DNA from: Acinetobacter sp. NIPH 2699 | Lineage (GTDB): Bacteria; Pseudomonadota; Gammaproteobacteria; Pseudomonadales; Moraxellaceae | Reading direction: 5' to 3' | Assembly (NCBI RefSeq): GCF_022549355.1 | Contig: NZ_JAKZGL010000007.1 | Span: 62,001 to 126,000, forward strand | DNA: 64,000 bases | Shown: in pieces, positions 54,836 through 64,000 of the stretch | Position numbering within the stretch: the first letter of the stretch is position 1 | Layout: every line of letters starts with the position of its first letter | Notes under the pieces: model-generated | Told to the model about the DNA's origin: nothing | Seen by the model: the letters and a program-made list of their open reading frames with translations, nothing else | Databases searched by the model: none | Made by a program: the position numbers and the translations under genes

Positions 54836-56304
54836 TGACTGAAGCTCAAAAGTTAAAGCTCATTGACGGTTGGGAAGTCGTTATCGGGATTGAGATCCAT
54901 ACTCAGCTTGCTACTAAGTCTAAAATCTTCTCAGGTTCATCGACTGAATTTGGTCAAGACCCAAATACGCAAGCGAGCCTTGTTGATTTGGCGATGCCGG
55001 GTGTACTGCCTGTATTGAATGCAGAAGTAGTTGATCTTGCGATTCGCTTTGGTCTAGGTATCGATGCTTATATCGACCAAGCCTCTGTGTTTGCACGCAA
55101 GAACTACTTCTACCCAGATTCACCAAAAGGCTACCAGATCAGCCAGATGGACAATCCAATTGTCGGTCTAGGTCATATCGACATCCAGCTTGAAGATGGC
55201 ACCACCAAGCGCATAGGCGTAACACGCGCACATCTTGAAGAAGATGCCGGTAAATCGATCCATGATCAATTCGAAGGTATGTCTGGTATCGACTTAAACC
55301 GTGCAGGTACACCACTGCTGGAGATCGTTTCTGAGCCTGATATGCGTTCGGTTGAAGAAGCGGTTGCTTATATCAAATCAATTCACACTTTAGTGCGTTG
55401 GTTAGGTATTTCTGATGGCAACATGGCAGAAGGTTCATTCCGTTGTGACTGTAACGTGTCTTTACGTCGTCCGGGTCAACCGTTTGGTACACGTTGTGAA
55501 TTGAAAAACCTCAACTCATTTCGTTTCATTGAACAAGCGATCAATGTTGAAATTGAACGCCAAATGGAAATTTTGGAAGACGGCGGCAAGATTGACCAAG
55601 AAACACGTTTGTTCGATCCAGTGAAAATGGAAACGCGTTCAATGCGTTCGAAAGAAGAAGCGAACGACTACCGTTACTTCCCTGATCCTGACTTACTTCC
55701 TGTAATCATTGCTGATGAACAAATTGAAGCGGCACGTGCTGCGCTTCCAGAATTGCCTAAAGCGCGTCGTGCACGTTTCATCGCTGACTTTGGCGTGACT
55801 GAATACGATGCACATGTCTTGACGCTGTCACGCGAAATAGCGGACTTCTACGAAGCTGTTGTGGTTGCTGCGGGCGGCGCAAAACAAGGTAAAGTGTCTG
55901 CAAACTGGGTGATGGGTGAATTCTCAGGTGCTTTAAACAAAGCAGGCTTAGAATTGGTGGACTCTCCTGTTTCTGCTGAGCAATTGGGTGGCATGATCGC
56001 GCGTATTGTCGACAATACCATTAACGGCAAAATTGCGAAGCAAGTGTTTGGCTTTATGTGGGAAGCAGAAGGTAAATCTGCGGATGACATTATTGCTGAA
56101 AAAGGCTTAAAGCAAGAAACTGATACGGGTGCGATTGAAGCAATCATTAAAGAAGTGCTTGCAGCCAATGAAAAAATGGTCGAAGAGTACAAGTCTGGTA
56201 AAGAAAAAGCCTTTAATGGTCTCGTTGGTCAAGTCATGAAAGCTGCAAAAGGTAAAGCCAATCCAGCTCAAGTGAATGAATTAATGAAGAAATTGATTGG
56301 TTAA
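54835..56304 (+). CDS. gatB: Asp/Glu-tRNA amidotransferase subunit B
   Basis: 489 aa. Starts with the cradle domain [13 protein letters not shown]; further blocks [50 protein letters not shown], and the C-terminal YqeY-like tail ([21 protein letters not shown]). Last gene of gatCAB. Confidence 0.97.
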   Translation: MTEAQKLKLIDGWEVVIGIEIHTQLATKSKIFSGSSTEFGQDPNTQASLVDLAMPGVLPVLNAEVVDLAIRFGLGIDAYIDQASVFARKNYFYPDSPKGYQISQMDNPIVGLGHIDIQLEDGTTKRIGVTRAHLEEDAGKSIHDQFEGMSGIDLNRAGTPLLEIVSEPDMRSVEEAVAYIKSIHTLVRWLGISDGNMAEGSFRCDCNVSLRRPGQPFGTRCELKNLNSFRFIEQAINVEIERQMEILEDGGKIDQETRLFDPVKMETRSMRSKEEANDYRYFPDPDLLPVIIADEQIEAARAALPELPKARRARFIADFGVTEYDAHVLTLSREIADFYEAVVVAAGGAKQGKVSANWVMGEFSGALNKAGLELVDSPVSAEQLGGMIARIVDNTINGKIAKQVFGFMWEAEGKSADDIIAEKGLKQETDTGAIEAIIKEVLAANEKMVEEYKSGKEKAFNGLVGQVMKAAKGKANPAQVNELMKKLIG

Positions 56305-56353
56305 TTTAACTAGTTAAATTAACAAAAAGCCTCGATAAATCGAGGCTTTTTTG
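56301..56353 (+). terminator. Palindrome and terminator after gatB
   Basis: A 22-bp perfect palindrome at 56301-56322 covers the gatB stop codon. Directly after it, AAAAAGCCTCGA and TCGAGGCTTTTT (56324-56352, loop TAAA) with a T-run form a classical terminator. Confidence 0.85.
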
Positions 56354-56390
56354 TATAATGTTTTTCATTGCATAAAACCAACAAGCAGAA

Positions 56391-57035
56391 ATGGAATTTA
56401 TAAACCCTATATCAGCAATCATTGCAGTAATTGTTGCTATTTTTTCTATACCAAAGTCCTTACATTCTATCAATGAATTTAGACGAAAAAAATTTAAAGA
56501 TGAATTAGAAAATTATAAAGAATATTTTGAAAAATTTTATAATTGTGAAAAGAATATTTATCCCAAATTACTACAAGATAAAGCAGCTCAAAATATTACT
56601 CGAACACAAGAAACAAGTGCATACTTAGTGAATTACTTTATTGATTTACACGAAAAAAATCTTGTTAATTTTGATAAGGTCACTGAACATTATCATTGGG
56701 GTAATCGCTTCATCCACATCGATGATCAAGATTCAACTATAATTTTCAAGCCAAAAACATTTTTATCAAAGAGGGTTTGTTCAATAAATTATTTTTTATA
56801 TGCTTTTTTTATAGGTATTAGTATCTTTATTTTTTTAGGGAAGATAAATTTATTCAATGTAGAATGGTTGAATAATTTTTTGGGTATCGCAAATTTAATT
56901 TTAGGAATAGCATGTTTAAGAACTGCGGATGATATGCATGAAGCACTAAAATTCCTAAAATCAATGAATCCCCCTAAAAGAAAATTATCTACTAGAGATG
57001 AAAAATTAAACACTCTTACAGAGAGCAATAATTAA
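56391..57035 (+). CDS. Membrane protein of unknown function in a low-GC insert
   Basis: 214 aa, not recognised. One N-terminal hydrophobic segment (ISAIIAVIVAIFSI), a charged Lys/Glu-rich middle (~30-125), then two adjacent transmembrane helices (YFLYAFFIGISIFIFLG and FLGIANLILGIACL) and a basic tail. Clearly more AT-rich than the gatCAB genes before it, with many AAA and TTT codons, suggesting acquisition. Convergent with the RelA/SpoT-domain gene 76 nt away. Confidence 0.55.
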   Translation: MEFINPISAIIAVIVAIFSIPKSLHSINEFRRKKFKDELENYKEYFEKFYNCEKNIYPKLLQDKAAQNITRTQETSAYLVNYFIDLHEKNLVNFDKVTEHYHWGNRFIHIDDQDSTIIFKPKTFLSKRVCSINYFLYAFFIGISIFIFLGKINLFNVEWLNNFLGIANLILGIACLRTADDMHEALKFLKSMNPPKRKLSTRDEKLNTLTESNN

Positions 57036-57111
57036 TAAAATAATCATAGTTTTTAATAGGAAGTAATGTTCATATCTTAGCTGATAGTTCAGTTCGTATC
57101 TTTAAAAACAT

Positions 57112-58287
57112 TTAGGTATACATCTGTTTAATTCTTTGCACACTACCTAAAGTTGCGGCAATTTTTATTAAACCAATATAAGATAAAAAAATTTCTGAAT
57201 CAGCAAAATAATTTGGATAAGCCTCTTTTAAGCCACCTATTGCATTTGTTGAAAGAAGTGCAACAATCCACTTTTTATCTTTAGATAATAATTGTTCATA
57301 TTGACTGTATCTTTGAGACGCAAGAGTTTGTTCTGATTTTTTAAAAAACTCATCCTCAATTTTACCTGTCTGTACATTAAGTCTTATCAGTACCAAGCCT
57401 TCTGTGTATTTTTTAGCGACAATACCTTTATTCAGATCATTCAAAGAAGAGCAATATACAGAGAATTGTTTCTCAACTGTAATTGTACCATCTCCTCTAT
57501 CTACAAAATTTTTAATACTTACACATTGCCTTATCAGTTGCTGGTTTTGAATCACTTTAGTCAAATACTCTTTAGTTAATTGAGCTTTGTTGTCAGAAAT
57601 AAAACCTTGTAAATTTTCAATTATCTGAAACTGATCACTTACATCTTTAAAAAATTTTTTATAATCATAAAAACCATCATCACTTTTTAAATTCTGACCA
57701 GTAAAAATATCAACTATTTCTAGCGTCGTAGCCCAACTATGTTGAAGCTTTGTTCTTATCTGAAACTCAATTTTTCTTTCGTCACTTGATTCATTGTTAA
57801 ACTTCCCAACAATATGTAGACTCCTATATCCGTCAGTTTTTGGCTGAAGAATATAATTATCCATTTTGATAAAATTACTACCATTATAGAAACAATACTC
57901 ATTAGCTAATATTTTATAAATTGAGTCTACTTGCTTTAGGTTTGAAACAACAACTCTTACTCCTCCAATATCTTGCATATTTTTTAATTGCATTCCATCG
58001 AAGCGTTTAAGTTTTCTTTTTATCGATTCAAAACGCTTTAAACGCTTTGCTATAAAGGCTTTTTTATCAATCCTATGTATGAAACGATTTAGCAGCTCAT
58101 GTGCAGCATTCAATGGCATAATATGGCTATCTCTCCAATAAGTTAGAACTTCCATTGTTTGGTCTAACAATTGAGGATCGTCTAATAACCCATCTTTGAT
58201 TAAAGCTTCACCTGCACGAACTACATCTTTCTTAGAAAAGGTCATAATAGCGACTGTTGATTTTTTTCTTATCTTATTAGAATACAT
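57112..58287 (-). CDS. RelA/SpoT synthetase-domain protein with unknown C-terminal extension
   Basis: 391 aa from the ATG at 58287 (GGA 9-10 nt upstream; an ATG at 58245 lacks one). The alarmone-synthetase fold is seen in RFESIKRKLKRF, MQDIGGVRVVVSN, KTDGYRSLHIV and EFQIRTKLQHSWATTLEIVD (~80-210). No HD hydrolase, TGS or ACT domain, so it is neither RelA nor SpoT but a small alarmone-synthetase-like protein. Residues ~225-391 are unrecognised. Could make (p)ppGpp-like nucleotides, or modify ATP or tRNA as toxic relatives do. AT-rich like its neighbour. Confidence 0.75.
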   Translation of the reverse strand: MYSNKIRKKSTVAIMTFSKKDVVRAGEALIKDGLLDDPQLLDQTMEVLTYWRDSHIMPLNAAHELLNRFIHRIDKKAFIAKRLKRFESIKRKLKRFDGMQLKNMQDIGGVRVVVSNLKQVDSIYKILANEYCFYNGSNFIKMDNYILQPKTDGYRSLHIVGKFNNESSDERKIEFQIRTKLQHSWATTLEIVDIFTGQNLKSDDGFYDYKKFFKDVSDQFQIIENLQGFISDNKAQLTKEYLTKVIQNQQLIRQCVSIKNFVDRGDGTITVEKQFSVYCSSLNDLNKGIVAKKYTEGLVLIRLNVQTGKIEDEFFKKSEQTLASQRYSQYEQLLSKDKKWIVALLSTNAIGGLKEAYPNYFADSEIFLSYIGLIKIAATLGSVQRIKQMYT

Positions 58288-58571
58288 AATTTTTTTCCAT
58301 TTTCACGACACAACAACCGTTCACATTTTAATCAAATAGAATATAAATTTACCAAAATTCTTTATTTTTATCTAAAAATTGAGCTAGGTAAAAATATTTA
58401 AATTAGCCTTACATAAATTATTACAACACACATTAATGCTATATTAAATGTACTAAATTTAACCACCTCTTAATTTAATAAAATTTTATAGACAAAAATC
58501 AACACAAATTTATTTGGAGCTATCAATAACAACTTTGTATATCCATTCACTAAATTAGTTGGTAAAACTCA

Positions 58572-59093
58572 TCACTCCCCTCTTAACACACCCAACTTAT
58601 TCCAAATATCAGGTGTTAAAAAAGTCGTGACTAACTTATTCAGATCAATATAACGCAACGTGCCTTGCAACTGCTGTCTTACTGCTGGGTCTTTTACAAT
58701 ATCCTCACCCGCACTCTGCCCTAACTGCTGAAAAGCCTCTCCAACCGCTTGAATCCCCTCAGCTTGAATTACCGCCTTAGTCTGAGTTGAACACTGCTCC
58801 ACAATCACACGCTGTAACACCTGTGCTAATTTCTGGTCCAACTGAGTTTTCTGCTCAGGCGTGACATTACTAAACGTTTTTAAATCAGGATGTGCAGCTA
58901 AAGCACTATACGTCCATTGCAGCACTGTAGTTTTATCGGCTGCCGTAGTGGCTTTGACTAAACAATCACTGAGTTGATCAACTGTTGGTCCTGCCATCAC
59001 GACTTGAGTTGTTCCCAATACAGCCACAGCCATTAACACAGAACGACTCAAATGAGAAAATTTACGACGGGGAGAAATATAAACATGAGACAT
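58572..59093 (-). CDS. Secreted hypothetical protein
   Basis: 173 aa from the ATG at 59093 (GGA 9 nt upstream). Signal peptide SVLMAVAVLGTTQVVMAG, with a basic extended n-region. Mature part is helical, with two Cys (SDCLVKAT and VEQCSTQT) that may pair, and ends in a short LNKLVTTFLTPDIWNKLG segment. Periplasmic; family not recognised. 80 nt downstream of the DUF1176 gene on the same strand, perhaps co-transcribed. Confidence 0.6.
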   Translation of the reverse strand: MSHVYISPRRKFSHLSRSVLMAVAVLGTTQVVMAGPTVDQLSDCLVKATTAADKTTVLQWTYSALAAHPDLKTFSNVTPEQKTQLDQKLAQVLQRVIVEQCSTQTKAVIQAEGIQAVGEAFQQLGQSAGEDIVKDPAVRQQLQGTLRYIDLNKLVTTFLTPDIWNKLGVLRGE

Positions 59094-59174
59094 AAGCACA
59101 GTTCCAAATTGCAATCTGTCTCTTTGTACCATAGAGCCAATACGATCATCTGTGAGACTGTGTAACCACAGCTA

Positions 59175-60245
59175 TCATTTCACAACCGCTTCGATCAAAT
59201 CCAATTCCCACACACCACCAGCGGCTAAACCTTTACACATCCCCGTCCACATATCCCTACTTTGCACAAACTTTTGACCATCCCAAACCCACTCTGAACT
59301 AGACCAACAATCCCCAACGCCTCGCCCTTTTTGCGCACTGCCAATGATTCCAGCACCAAAGTCAGAAGCATGTTCCGTTACAAAAGTGGCTTTGCCCTTT
59401 AAAGACTCATCCAACACCCACGCGCCATAACCTTCATTATAAGCGGCACGCCAGCATAAGCTCATCGCTAAGACTTTATTATTGCTTAATTTATAGAGTT
59501 GAATCGGCTGAGATTGCGCACCATCACTGGCATAATCATAAGTACCCTCACAGAAACCGTCCTCTTTTGGTATCGGTTGCGCTGCCATTAAACGTTGATA
59601 AACAGATGGGTACTGCTTATTACTCAGTTGCAAGGTCAAATAAGGCTCAGTCGCTGTATTGACCCGCTTGATCACTCTTTTAGACTGAGCCTTTAAGACC
59701 TTAGATTCATCGCCTTTGCCTTTTTTTACCAATGCACCTACTGTTCCGACACGCTTCTGAAAATCATCCATTTTCAACAATGTAGCTGTCATACCAGCAT
59801 CCGAGATTTGCCATTGGAAAGACGCATTTTTAAATACAATTTCAGCTTTTTGTTGTGCCTGCTGCAATAAAGCAGTAACTTGCGGTGCAGACAGTTTTCC
59901 CATCAAAGGCGACTCATTACCATCCACCGTGACCTGACCTAAGTCTTTGCCATTCACATAGAACCGAATATTTTTAAGTTTATTGGCAGGGATGCTTTGT
60001 TCGTCATAAAGTGCTAAAGCAAATTGGGCTGTAACCGCTTGCCTCGCACCTGCTGGACGGATCAAAAACAATGAGGCTGGGTTACCTTCGCCATCATAGG
60101 CTTGATAGCCTGCCGCACGACAAGTGCCAGTATTACTACAATACATTTCCCAGTTTTGATGGAAAAAAGCAATGCCTTTGATCTCTTGGGCGACAGCAAC
60201 GGAACTCAACACAACTAAACAACAACCTGACAGCAATTTTCTCAT
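59175..60245 (-). CDS. DUF1176 domain secreted protein
   Basis: 356 aa. Signal peptide to VAQ at ~20. Body has the DUF1176 pattern: HQNWEMYCSNTGTCRAAGY near the N-terminus, SLCWRAAYNEGYGAW, and GVGDCWSSSEWVWDGQKFVQSRD near the C-terminus, with several Cys likely forming disulfides. Periplasmic or surface protein of unknown role. Confidence 0.8.
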   Translation of the reverse strand: MRKLLSGCCLVVLSSVAVAQEIKGIAFFHQNWEMYCSNTGTCRAAGYQAYDGEGNPASLFLIRPAGARQAVTAQFALALYDEQSIPANKLKNIRFYVNGKDLGQVTVDGNESPLMGKLSAPQVTALLQQAQQKAEIVFKNASFQWQISDAGMTATLLKMDDFQKRVGTVGALVKKGKGDESKVLKAQSKRVIKRVNTATEPYLTLQLSNKQYPSVYQRLMAAQPIPKEDGFCEGTYDYASDGAQSQPIQLYKLSNNKVLAMSLCWRAAYNEGYGAWVLDESLKGKATFVTEHASDFGAGIIGSAQKGRGVGDCWSSSEWVWDGQKFVQSRDMWTGMCKGLAAGGVWELDLIEAVVK

Positions 60246-60320
60246 GGCTTTTCTCTATTTAATCTATTTATTATCAATATCTATAATCAGTTTAAAGCGT
60301 TTTGAAATCTCGGATCACAT

Positions 60321-61235
60321 CTAAACAGATGGCTCATTCGTTATGCTACTCGCATTTAATAAACTCAGGAAATGCTTGATACGTACATTGTTATCCCGAG
60401 CACGAAAAATTGCATAAATGGGTGCGATACAAGGTTTTTCTGCTTCGAGCGCTCGATACACGATCTGCTTACTCCAGAAATCTTGAATCGAAGCAGGCAC
60501 GATCGAAAGCCCAATCCCTGCTGCAATCAAATTTAAACTTGACGTTAACCGTGGTGCTTCCTGAACAATATTCGGGTTAAAACCTGCCTGATAGCAGTTT
60601 GCCAGAATATTATCAAATAAGTCTTGTCCTGCTAGACGACGATATAACACAAATTCATACGGTTCTAAATCCAGCAGATGAATCGTGCCATGTGCCTCGA
60701 CCAAAGGATGATTACTGGGTAATGCCACGACCAAAGGTTCATCGAGTACATGCATACTCTGTACTTGAGCATGTATCGGGGCGGGTTTGCGTAGAAATAC
60801 GATGTCCAACTTTTCATTGATAACAGCATCCGTTAGCGCACTACTGCTGTCCTCTTCCAAATGAATGGCAACCGCAGGATACTTTTCTCGGAACTGACGC
60901 AGCAAAGCAGGTAAAAATGGATGTAGTCCTGCTGAATTGGTGAAGCCAATATTAATCTGACCTTCCTTTCCTTGCGCAATATTGCGGACTCTTTGAGGAA
61001 TGGATTCAGCGTGATCCAAAATCGTCAACGCCTCTTGGTATAAAGCTTTACCAGCCTCTGTCACTTCAACACCACGTGGCAATCGTTTTAATAAGACGGT
61101 ATCTAAGTCTTTTTCCAGACTTTTTATCAGCCGAGTCAATGGCGGCTGTTGTATATGCAGCCGCACTGCCGCTTTCGAGATATTGCTTTCTTCAACAACA
61201 GCAATAAATGCTTTGAGTTTATGAATATCAATCAT
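60321..61235 (-). CDS. LysR-type transcriptional regulator
   Basis: 304 aa from the ATG at 61235 (AAGGT upstream; a longer frame to 61319 lacks one). Winged helix-turn-helix in LKAFIAVVEESNISKAAVRLHIQQPPLTRLIKSLEKDL, then a periplasmic-binding-like sensor domain starting GQINIGFTNSAG. Divergent from the chromate transporter pair 100 nt away, which is the likely target. Inducer unknown. Confidence 0.9.
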   Translation of the reverse strand: MIDIHKLKAFIAVVEESNISKAAVRLHIQQPPLTRLIKSLEKDLDTVLLKRLPRGVEVTEAGKALYQEALTILDHAESIPQRVRNIAQGKEGQINIGFTNSAGLHPFLPALLRQFREKYPAVAIHLEEDSSSALTDAVINEKLDIVFLRKPAPIHAQVQSMHVLDEPLVVALPSNHPLVEAHGTIHLLDLEPYEFVLYRRLAGQDLFDNILANCYQAGFNPNIVQEAPRLTSSLNLIAAGIGLSIVPASIQDFWSKQIVYRALEAEKPCIAPIYAIFRARDNNVRIKHFLSLLNASSITNEPSV

Positions 61236-61335
61236 ACATACCTTGAAAGTATAGATAAGGAAAAATAAAGCATTTGTAAATATACCACTATTCCTCGATC
61301 CTATCAGCAGTAAGGTCAATGAGGAAAATATCCCA

Positions 61336-61908
61336 ATGAAGGCTCAAGCCATATCAATAAAAAATGAATCATCATCGACAGTGCCTGATAACAAGGCGCT
61401 GTTTATAGGATTTATGAAATTGGGATTGATCGGCTTTGGCGGTGTTCTACCACTGGCATATCGAGTCATTGTAGAAGAACAGAAATGGTTAAATGAAGCT
61501 AAATTTACTGATCTGCTCGGTATTTGTCAGATACTACCAGGCGGCAATATTATCAATATGGCCGTTGCAATCGGCATGGAATTCCAAGGTGTTAAAGGTG
61601 CGGTGAGTTCGCTTCTTGGGCTTATTTCTGCGCCGACTGCCATTGTACTGATCATCTATCAACTGTATGAGCATTTTCAATACTTAGCCGCTGTCAAGCA
61701 TCTGCTTCAAGGCTTGGCGGCTGCCGCTGCGGGCTTACTATTTGCAACGGGTATTAAAATGTTGAAACCCATTCTAAAAAACCATCTGACCGTTTTTACG
61801 ATTTCACTGACCTTTATCTTTATGCTTTGGGTCAAGCTGCCTTTGGTGCTGATCTTGGTTATTTTACTTGCAATGAATATGTTGGTATTAGGAGTGAAAA
61901 AATCATGA
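61336..61908 (+). CDS. Chromate transporter family protein, first half
   Basis: 190 aa. A single CHR domain: FMKLGLIGFGGVLPLAYRVIVEEQKWL, then LGICQILPGGNIINMAVAIG and a helical C-terminus. In ChrA two such halves are fused; here they are separate genes overlapping by ATGA, the short-chain pair arrangement. May export chromate or another anion; several relatives do not confer chromate resistance. Confidence 0.82.
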   Translation: MKAQAISIKNESSSTVPDNKALFIGFMKLGLIGFGGVLPLAYRVIVEEQKWLNEAKFTDLLGICQILPGGNIINMAVAIGMEFQGVKGAVSSLLGLISAPTAIVLIIYQLYEHFQYLAAVKHLLQGLAAAAAGLLFATGIKMLKPILKNHLTVFTISLTFIFMLWVKLPLVLILVILLAMNMLVLGVKKS

Positions 61909-62420
61909 TTTTACTCACACTCGCGATCATATTCACGCAACTGTCTCTGGTTGCTTTTGGTGGGGGCAATGCCATCTTGCCAGAAATGCAGCATCAAGTC
62001 GTTACCGTCCATCAATGGATGACTGCCGAACAATTTAGCTCACTGTTTGCAATGGCACAGGCTGCCCCTGGACCCAATATGATGGTCGTTCCATTAGTCG
62101 GTTGGCATGTTGCAGGTCCAGCAGGACTCCTCGTAACATCCATCGCCAAATTCGGGCCATCATCCATTATTACCATTTATGCGCTCAAGTTTTGGCAACG
62201 ATTTAAAGATCATCATTTACGGGCACGTTTTGAAAAAGCACTAAAACCAATTACTGTCGGCTTGGTTCTTGTAAGCGCATGGCTGATTGCTGACGCTTCT
62301 GCACAAAACCTATTACTGGTACTCATCGTTATTTTAACTGCTGTGCTCGGCTTATTTAAAAAGGTACATCCTTTATGGGTCATGGCTTTAGGAGCTGGAT
62401 TAGGCATCTGTTTTTTATAA
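61905..62420 (+). CDS. Chromate transporter family protein, second half
   Basis: 171 aa from the ATG at 61905, overlapping the previous stop by 4 nt. CHR motif FTQLSLVAFGGGNAILPEMQHQVV and AQAAPGPNMMVVPLVGW. With its partner it should assemble an antiparallel transporter. Under likely control of the divergent LysR gene. Confidence 0.82.
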   Translation: MILLTLAIIFTQLSLVAFGGGNAILPEMQHQVVTVHQWMTAEQFSSLFAMAQAAPGPNMMVVPLVGWHVAGPAGLLVTSIAKFGPSSIITIYALKFWQRFKDHHLRARFEKALKPITVGLVLVSAWLIADASAQNLLLVLIVILTAVLGLFKKVHPLWVMALGAGLGICFL

Positions 62421-62434
62421 AAATAAAGACATAA

Positions 62435-62467
62435 AAAAACCTGCATGCTATATCCATGCAGGTTTTT
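62435..62467. terminator. Bidirectional terminator between the chromate pair and sbmA
   Basis: A 13-bp perfect stem with loop CTATATC, A-tract before and T-tract after, between convergent genes. Confidence 0.9.
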
Positions 62468-62477
62468 CATGAATGGC

Positions 62478-63674
62478 TTATTTATCTAAAATTGATTCAA
62501 AAGCTTTAAGACGTTTATGAATCGACAAAAGCTCGATAATCGTTTTCCATGATGTAATCAAATATTGAAAAGAATCACGCACCCGATTAAACACACCTAA
62601 AATTTGTTGTAATAAACCCAACGTTAATTTCCCTGCTGCAATGGCAGGAAATAACACCACGAAATTATATAAAATATCGAGCTGTCCATACCACGTTGCG
62701 GTCATATTGAAATAAGCATAGTGGAAGTAAAGTCGGAAATAGTTTTTTCGAACCTGACCAAACAGCTCTTTTAAGGTTAAAGGTTCGGCACGATCCGCAT
62801 GGTCTTCACCATAGACCAGTTCTTTACGATAAGCCGCCTCAACTTTTTGATTGTTAAATTGTAGACCTGGTAATTTAACCCCAACGACGACCAACAACAC
62901 GGTTCCAAATATAGACCAAGTCACTGCGGCCCAAACCAAGGAATGTTCAATCTCCCCAATAATGGGAATGACAGGCACATGCTTAGATAGTTGGAATAAC
63001 AAAGGTAAAAAGGCAATCAGTGTCATGATCGCTTTGACAAATTCCACGCCCAAATCTTCAACGATTGAAGCAAAACGCATGGTGTCTTCTTGCACACGTT
63101 GTGAAGCACCCTCAACATGTCGGAGCTTTTCCCAGTGCTCTACATAATATTCATTCATCGCAGTACGCCAGCGAAAGACGTAATGACTGGTAAAGAAAAT
63201 ATTTAAGATGGCTAAAGTCACATAAACCATTGCGATATATAGAAAAACCAGCGTCTCTCGATATAATTCAGTGACATCACCTCCGCCATTGGTGAGCATT
63301 TTCTGAATCAGATCCCAGAAAGGAACATACCAAGCATTGATGGCAACACTGACTTGTACACCAAACCAGATATTAAACAGGATGAATGCTGAACCCCAAA
63401 TCGACCAACGCTGCCATTTATTATCCGAAAAGAATCGCCAAAATCCAGCAAACAAAGCTGTCGCAATCACAAACCAAATATAAAACCACAGGGATGAGGG
63501 TTCCCAAAAACGACTAACACCTACGGGTAATGTAGCCTCTGCATATCCTTGAGGGAAACCTAGATATTCGCCCCAAGTATTCCCACCTAAAAACCAAGCC
63601 AAGGTATTAATGGTGATCCAAACAATCACTGAAATAAAAAATAGGCGTGGATTCGGAAAAAAAGATTTAAACAT
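62478..63674 (-). CDS. sbmA: SbmA/BacA-type peptide antibiotic transporter
   Basis: 398 aa from the ATG at 63674, which gives [13 protein letters not shown] as in E. coli SbmA; an in-frame TTG at 63686 touches the ribosome-binding site. Eight hydrophobic segments and motifs [42 protein letters not shown] and [16 protein letters not shown] identify the SLiPT family. Proton-driven inner-membrane importer of peptide antibiotics and related compounds. Confidence 0.92.
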   Translation of the reverse strand: MFKSFFPNPRLFFISVIVWITINTLAWFLGGNTWGEYLGFPQGYAEATLPVGVSRFWEPSSLWFYIWFVIATALFAGFWRFFSDNKWQRWSIWGSAFILFNIWFGVQVSVAINAWYVPFWDLIQKMLTNGGGDVTELYRETLVFLYIAMVYVTLAILNIFFTSHYVFRWRTAMNEYYVEHWEKLRHVEGASQRVQEDTMRFASIVEDLGVEFVKAIMTLIAFLPLLFQLSKHVPVIPIIGEIEHSLVWAAVTWSIFGTVLLVVVGVKLPGLQFNNQKVEAAYRKELVYGEDHADRAEPLTLKELFGQVRKNYFRLYFHYAYFNMTATWYGQLDILYNFVVLFPAIAAGKLTLGLLQQILGVFNRVRDSFQYLITSWKTIIELLSIHKRLKAFESILDK

Positions 63675-63867
63675 TGTGCTTAACAATCCTTGTTGTGCTG
63701 CTTTTGATGAGCTAGTGCCATGCTATATGACCAAACTTAAACTGGATTCAAAAAAGTTTAATGGATTGTAGTTATTTACCTGTTTTTTCATACTATTCAT
63801 AGCATTTTGTAAGAGATTTTTGATGTGTTTAGATTAAAGCAATCCTTTGCCAATTAAACAATCAAAA

Positions 63868-64000
63868 TTATGGTGTGAGATCATCTAGTTTGAAAACAAG
63901 GTTTTGCTGTGTTTTAGAACCAGAATGCATCTTGGTTTGTATCGCCAACTGAATATCTGAGAGCTTTTCTCTAGCAGCATCGGCCCCTGCTTGCATGGTC
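63868..64000 (-). CDS. C-terminal fragment of an unidentified gene (cut by window edge)
   Basis: Open minus-strand frame entering from the right edge and ending at a TAA at 63868-63870, 44 codons. It reads QAGADAAREKLSDIQLAIQ, a helical sequence, then a polar tail ending LVFKLDDLTP. Composition is protein-like. No family can be named from the fragment. Confidence 0.45.
   Translation of the reverse strand, partial: TMQAGADAAREKLSDIQLAIQTKMHSGSKTQQNLVFKLDDLTP

Overview
The window looks like a chromosomal segment of an Acinetobacter (Moraxellaceae). The grounds are base composition (about 40% GC, AT-rich intergenic regions) and marker genes: pmrCAB, an AtfA-type wax ester synthase/acyltransferase, OmpP1/FadL porins, a nitrate reductase fused to a sulfite-reductase-type flavoprotein, mreBCD-maf-rng and gatCAB. 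No phage, insertion sequence, rRNA or CRISPR array was seen. There is one tRNA, tRNA-Arg(CCU).

Layout. 1-1350: very AT-rich accessory DNA with a Cap4/DUF4297-like nuclease overlapping the start of a HerA-like ATPase that is cut by the window edge; this is probably an antiphage cassette. 1.5-7.7 kb: a J-domain protein, amtB and gltIJKL. 7.8-13.7 kb: a small kinase-like protein, pmrCAB (lipid A phosphoethanolamine modification and its two-component system, with a PmrA box) and a porin. 14-24.6 kb: housekeeping and metabolic genes (MFS permease, acyltransferase, patatin lipoprotein, NfeD-SPFH pair, YjbR, ispA, prpF, amino-acid permease, tRNA-Arg). 25-37 kb: a nitrate/molybdenum locus. It has a TonB receptor, a molybdopterin-domain protein and modA on the minus strand, a very large nasA on the plus strand, then a PP2C-kinase fusion and a nitrite/formate transporter. 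37-49 kb: PAP2 phosphatase, CitMHS transporter, coniferyl aldehyde dehydrogenase, two FadL paralogues, thrH, cysH and atfA. 48-56 kb: rng-maf-mreDCB and gatCAB. 56.4-58.3 kb: a low-GC insert with a membrane protein and a RelA/SpoT-domain protein. 58.5-64 kb: secreted hypothetical proteins, a LysR regulator with a split chromate transporter, sbmA and a partial gene.

The most interesting structure is regulatory. Five sigma-54 (-24/-12, GG-N10-GC) promoter candidates precede amtB, gltI, nasA, the TonB-receptor operon and nirC. The nirC leader has the full architecture of an ANTAR (NasT/NasR-type) antitermination RNA: two stem-loops with A1/G4 hexaloops, the second overlapping the 5' arm of an intrinsic terminator. 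The TonB-receptor leader shows a variant of the same layout. It also carries a 24-bp palindrome of the form CGNTATAT-N8-ATATANCG, and a second copy lies upstream of modA; this resembles a ModE operator. I infer that nitrogen limitation, nitrate and molybdate jointly control a locus that pairs molybdenum-dependent nitrate reduction with a dedicated outer-membrane uptake route, possibly for molybdate. The nitrate reductase itself carries a tandem duplication of its flavodoxin domain. All functional calls come from reading motifs; no database search was run.
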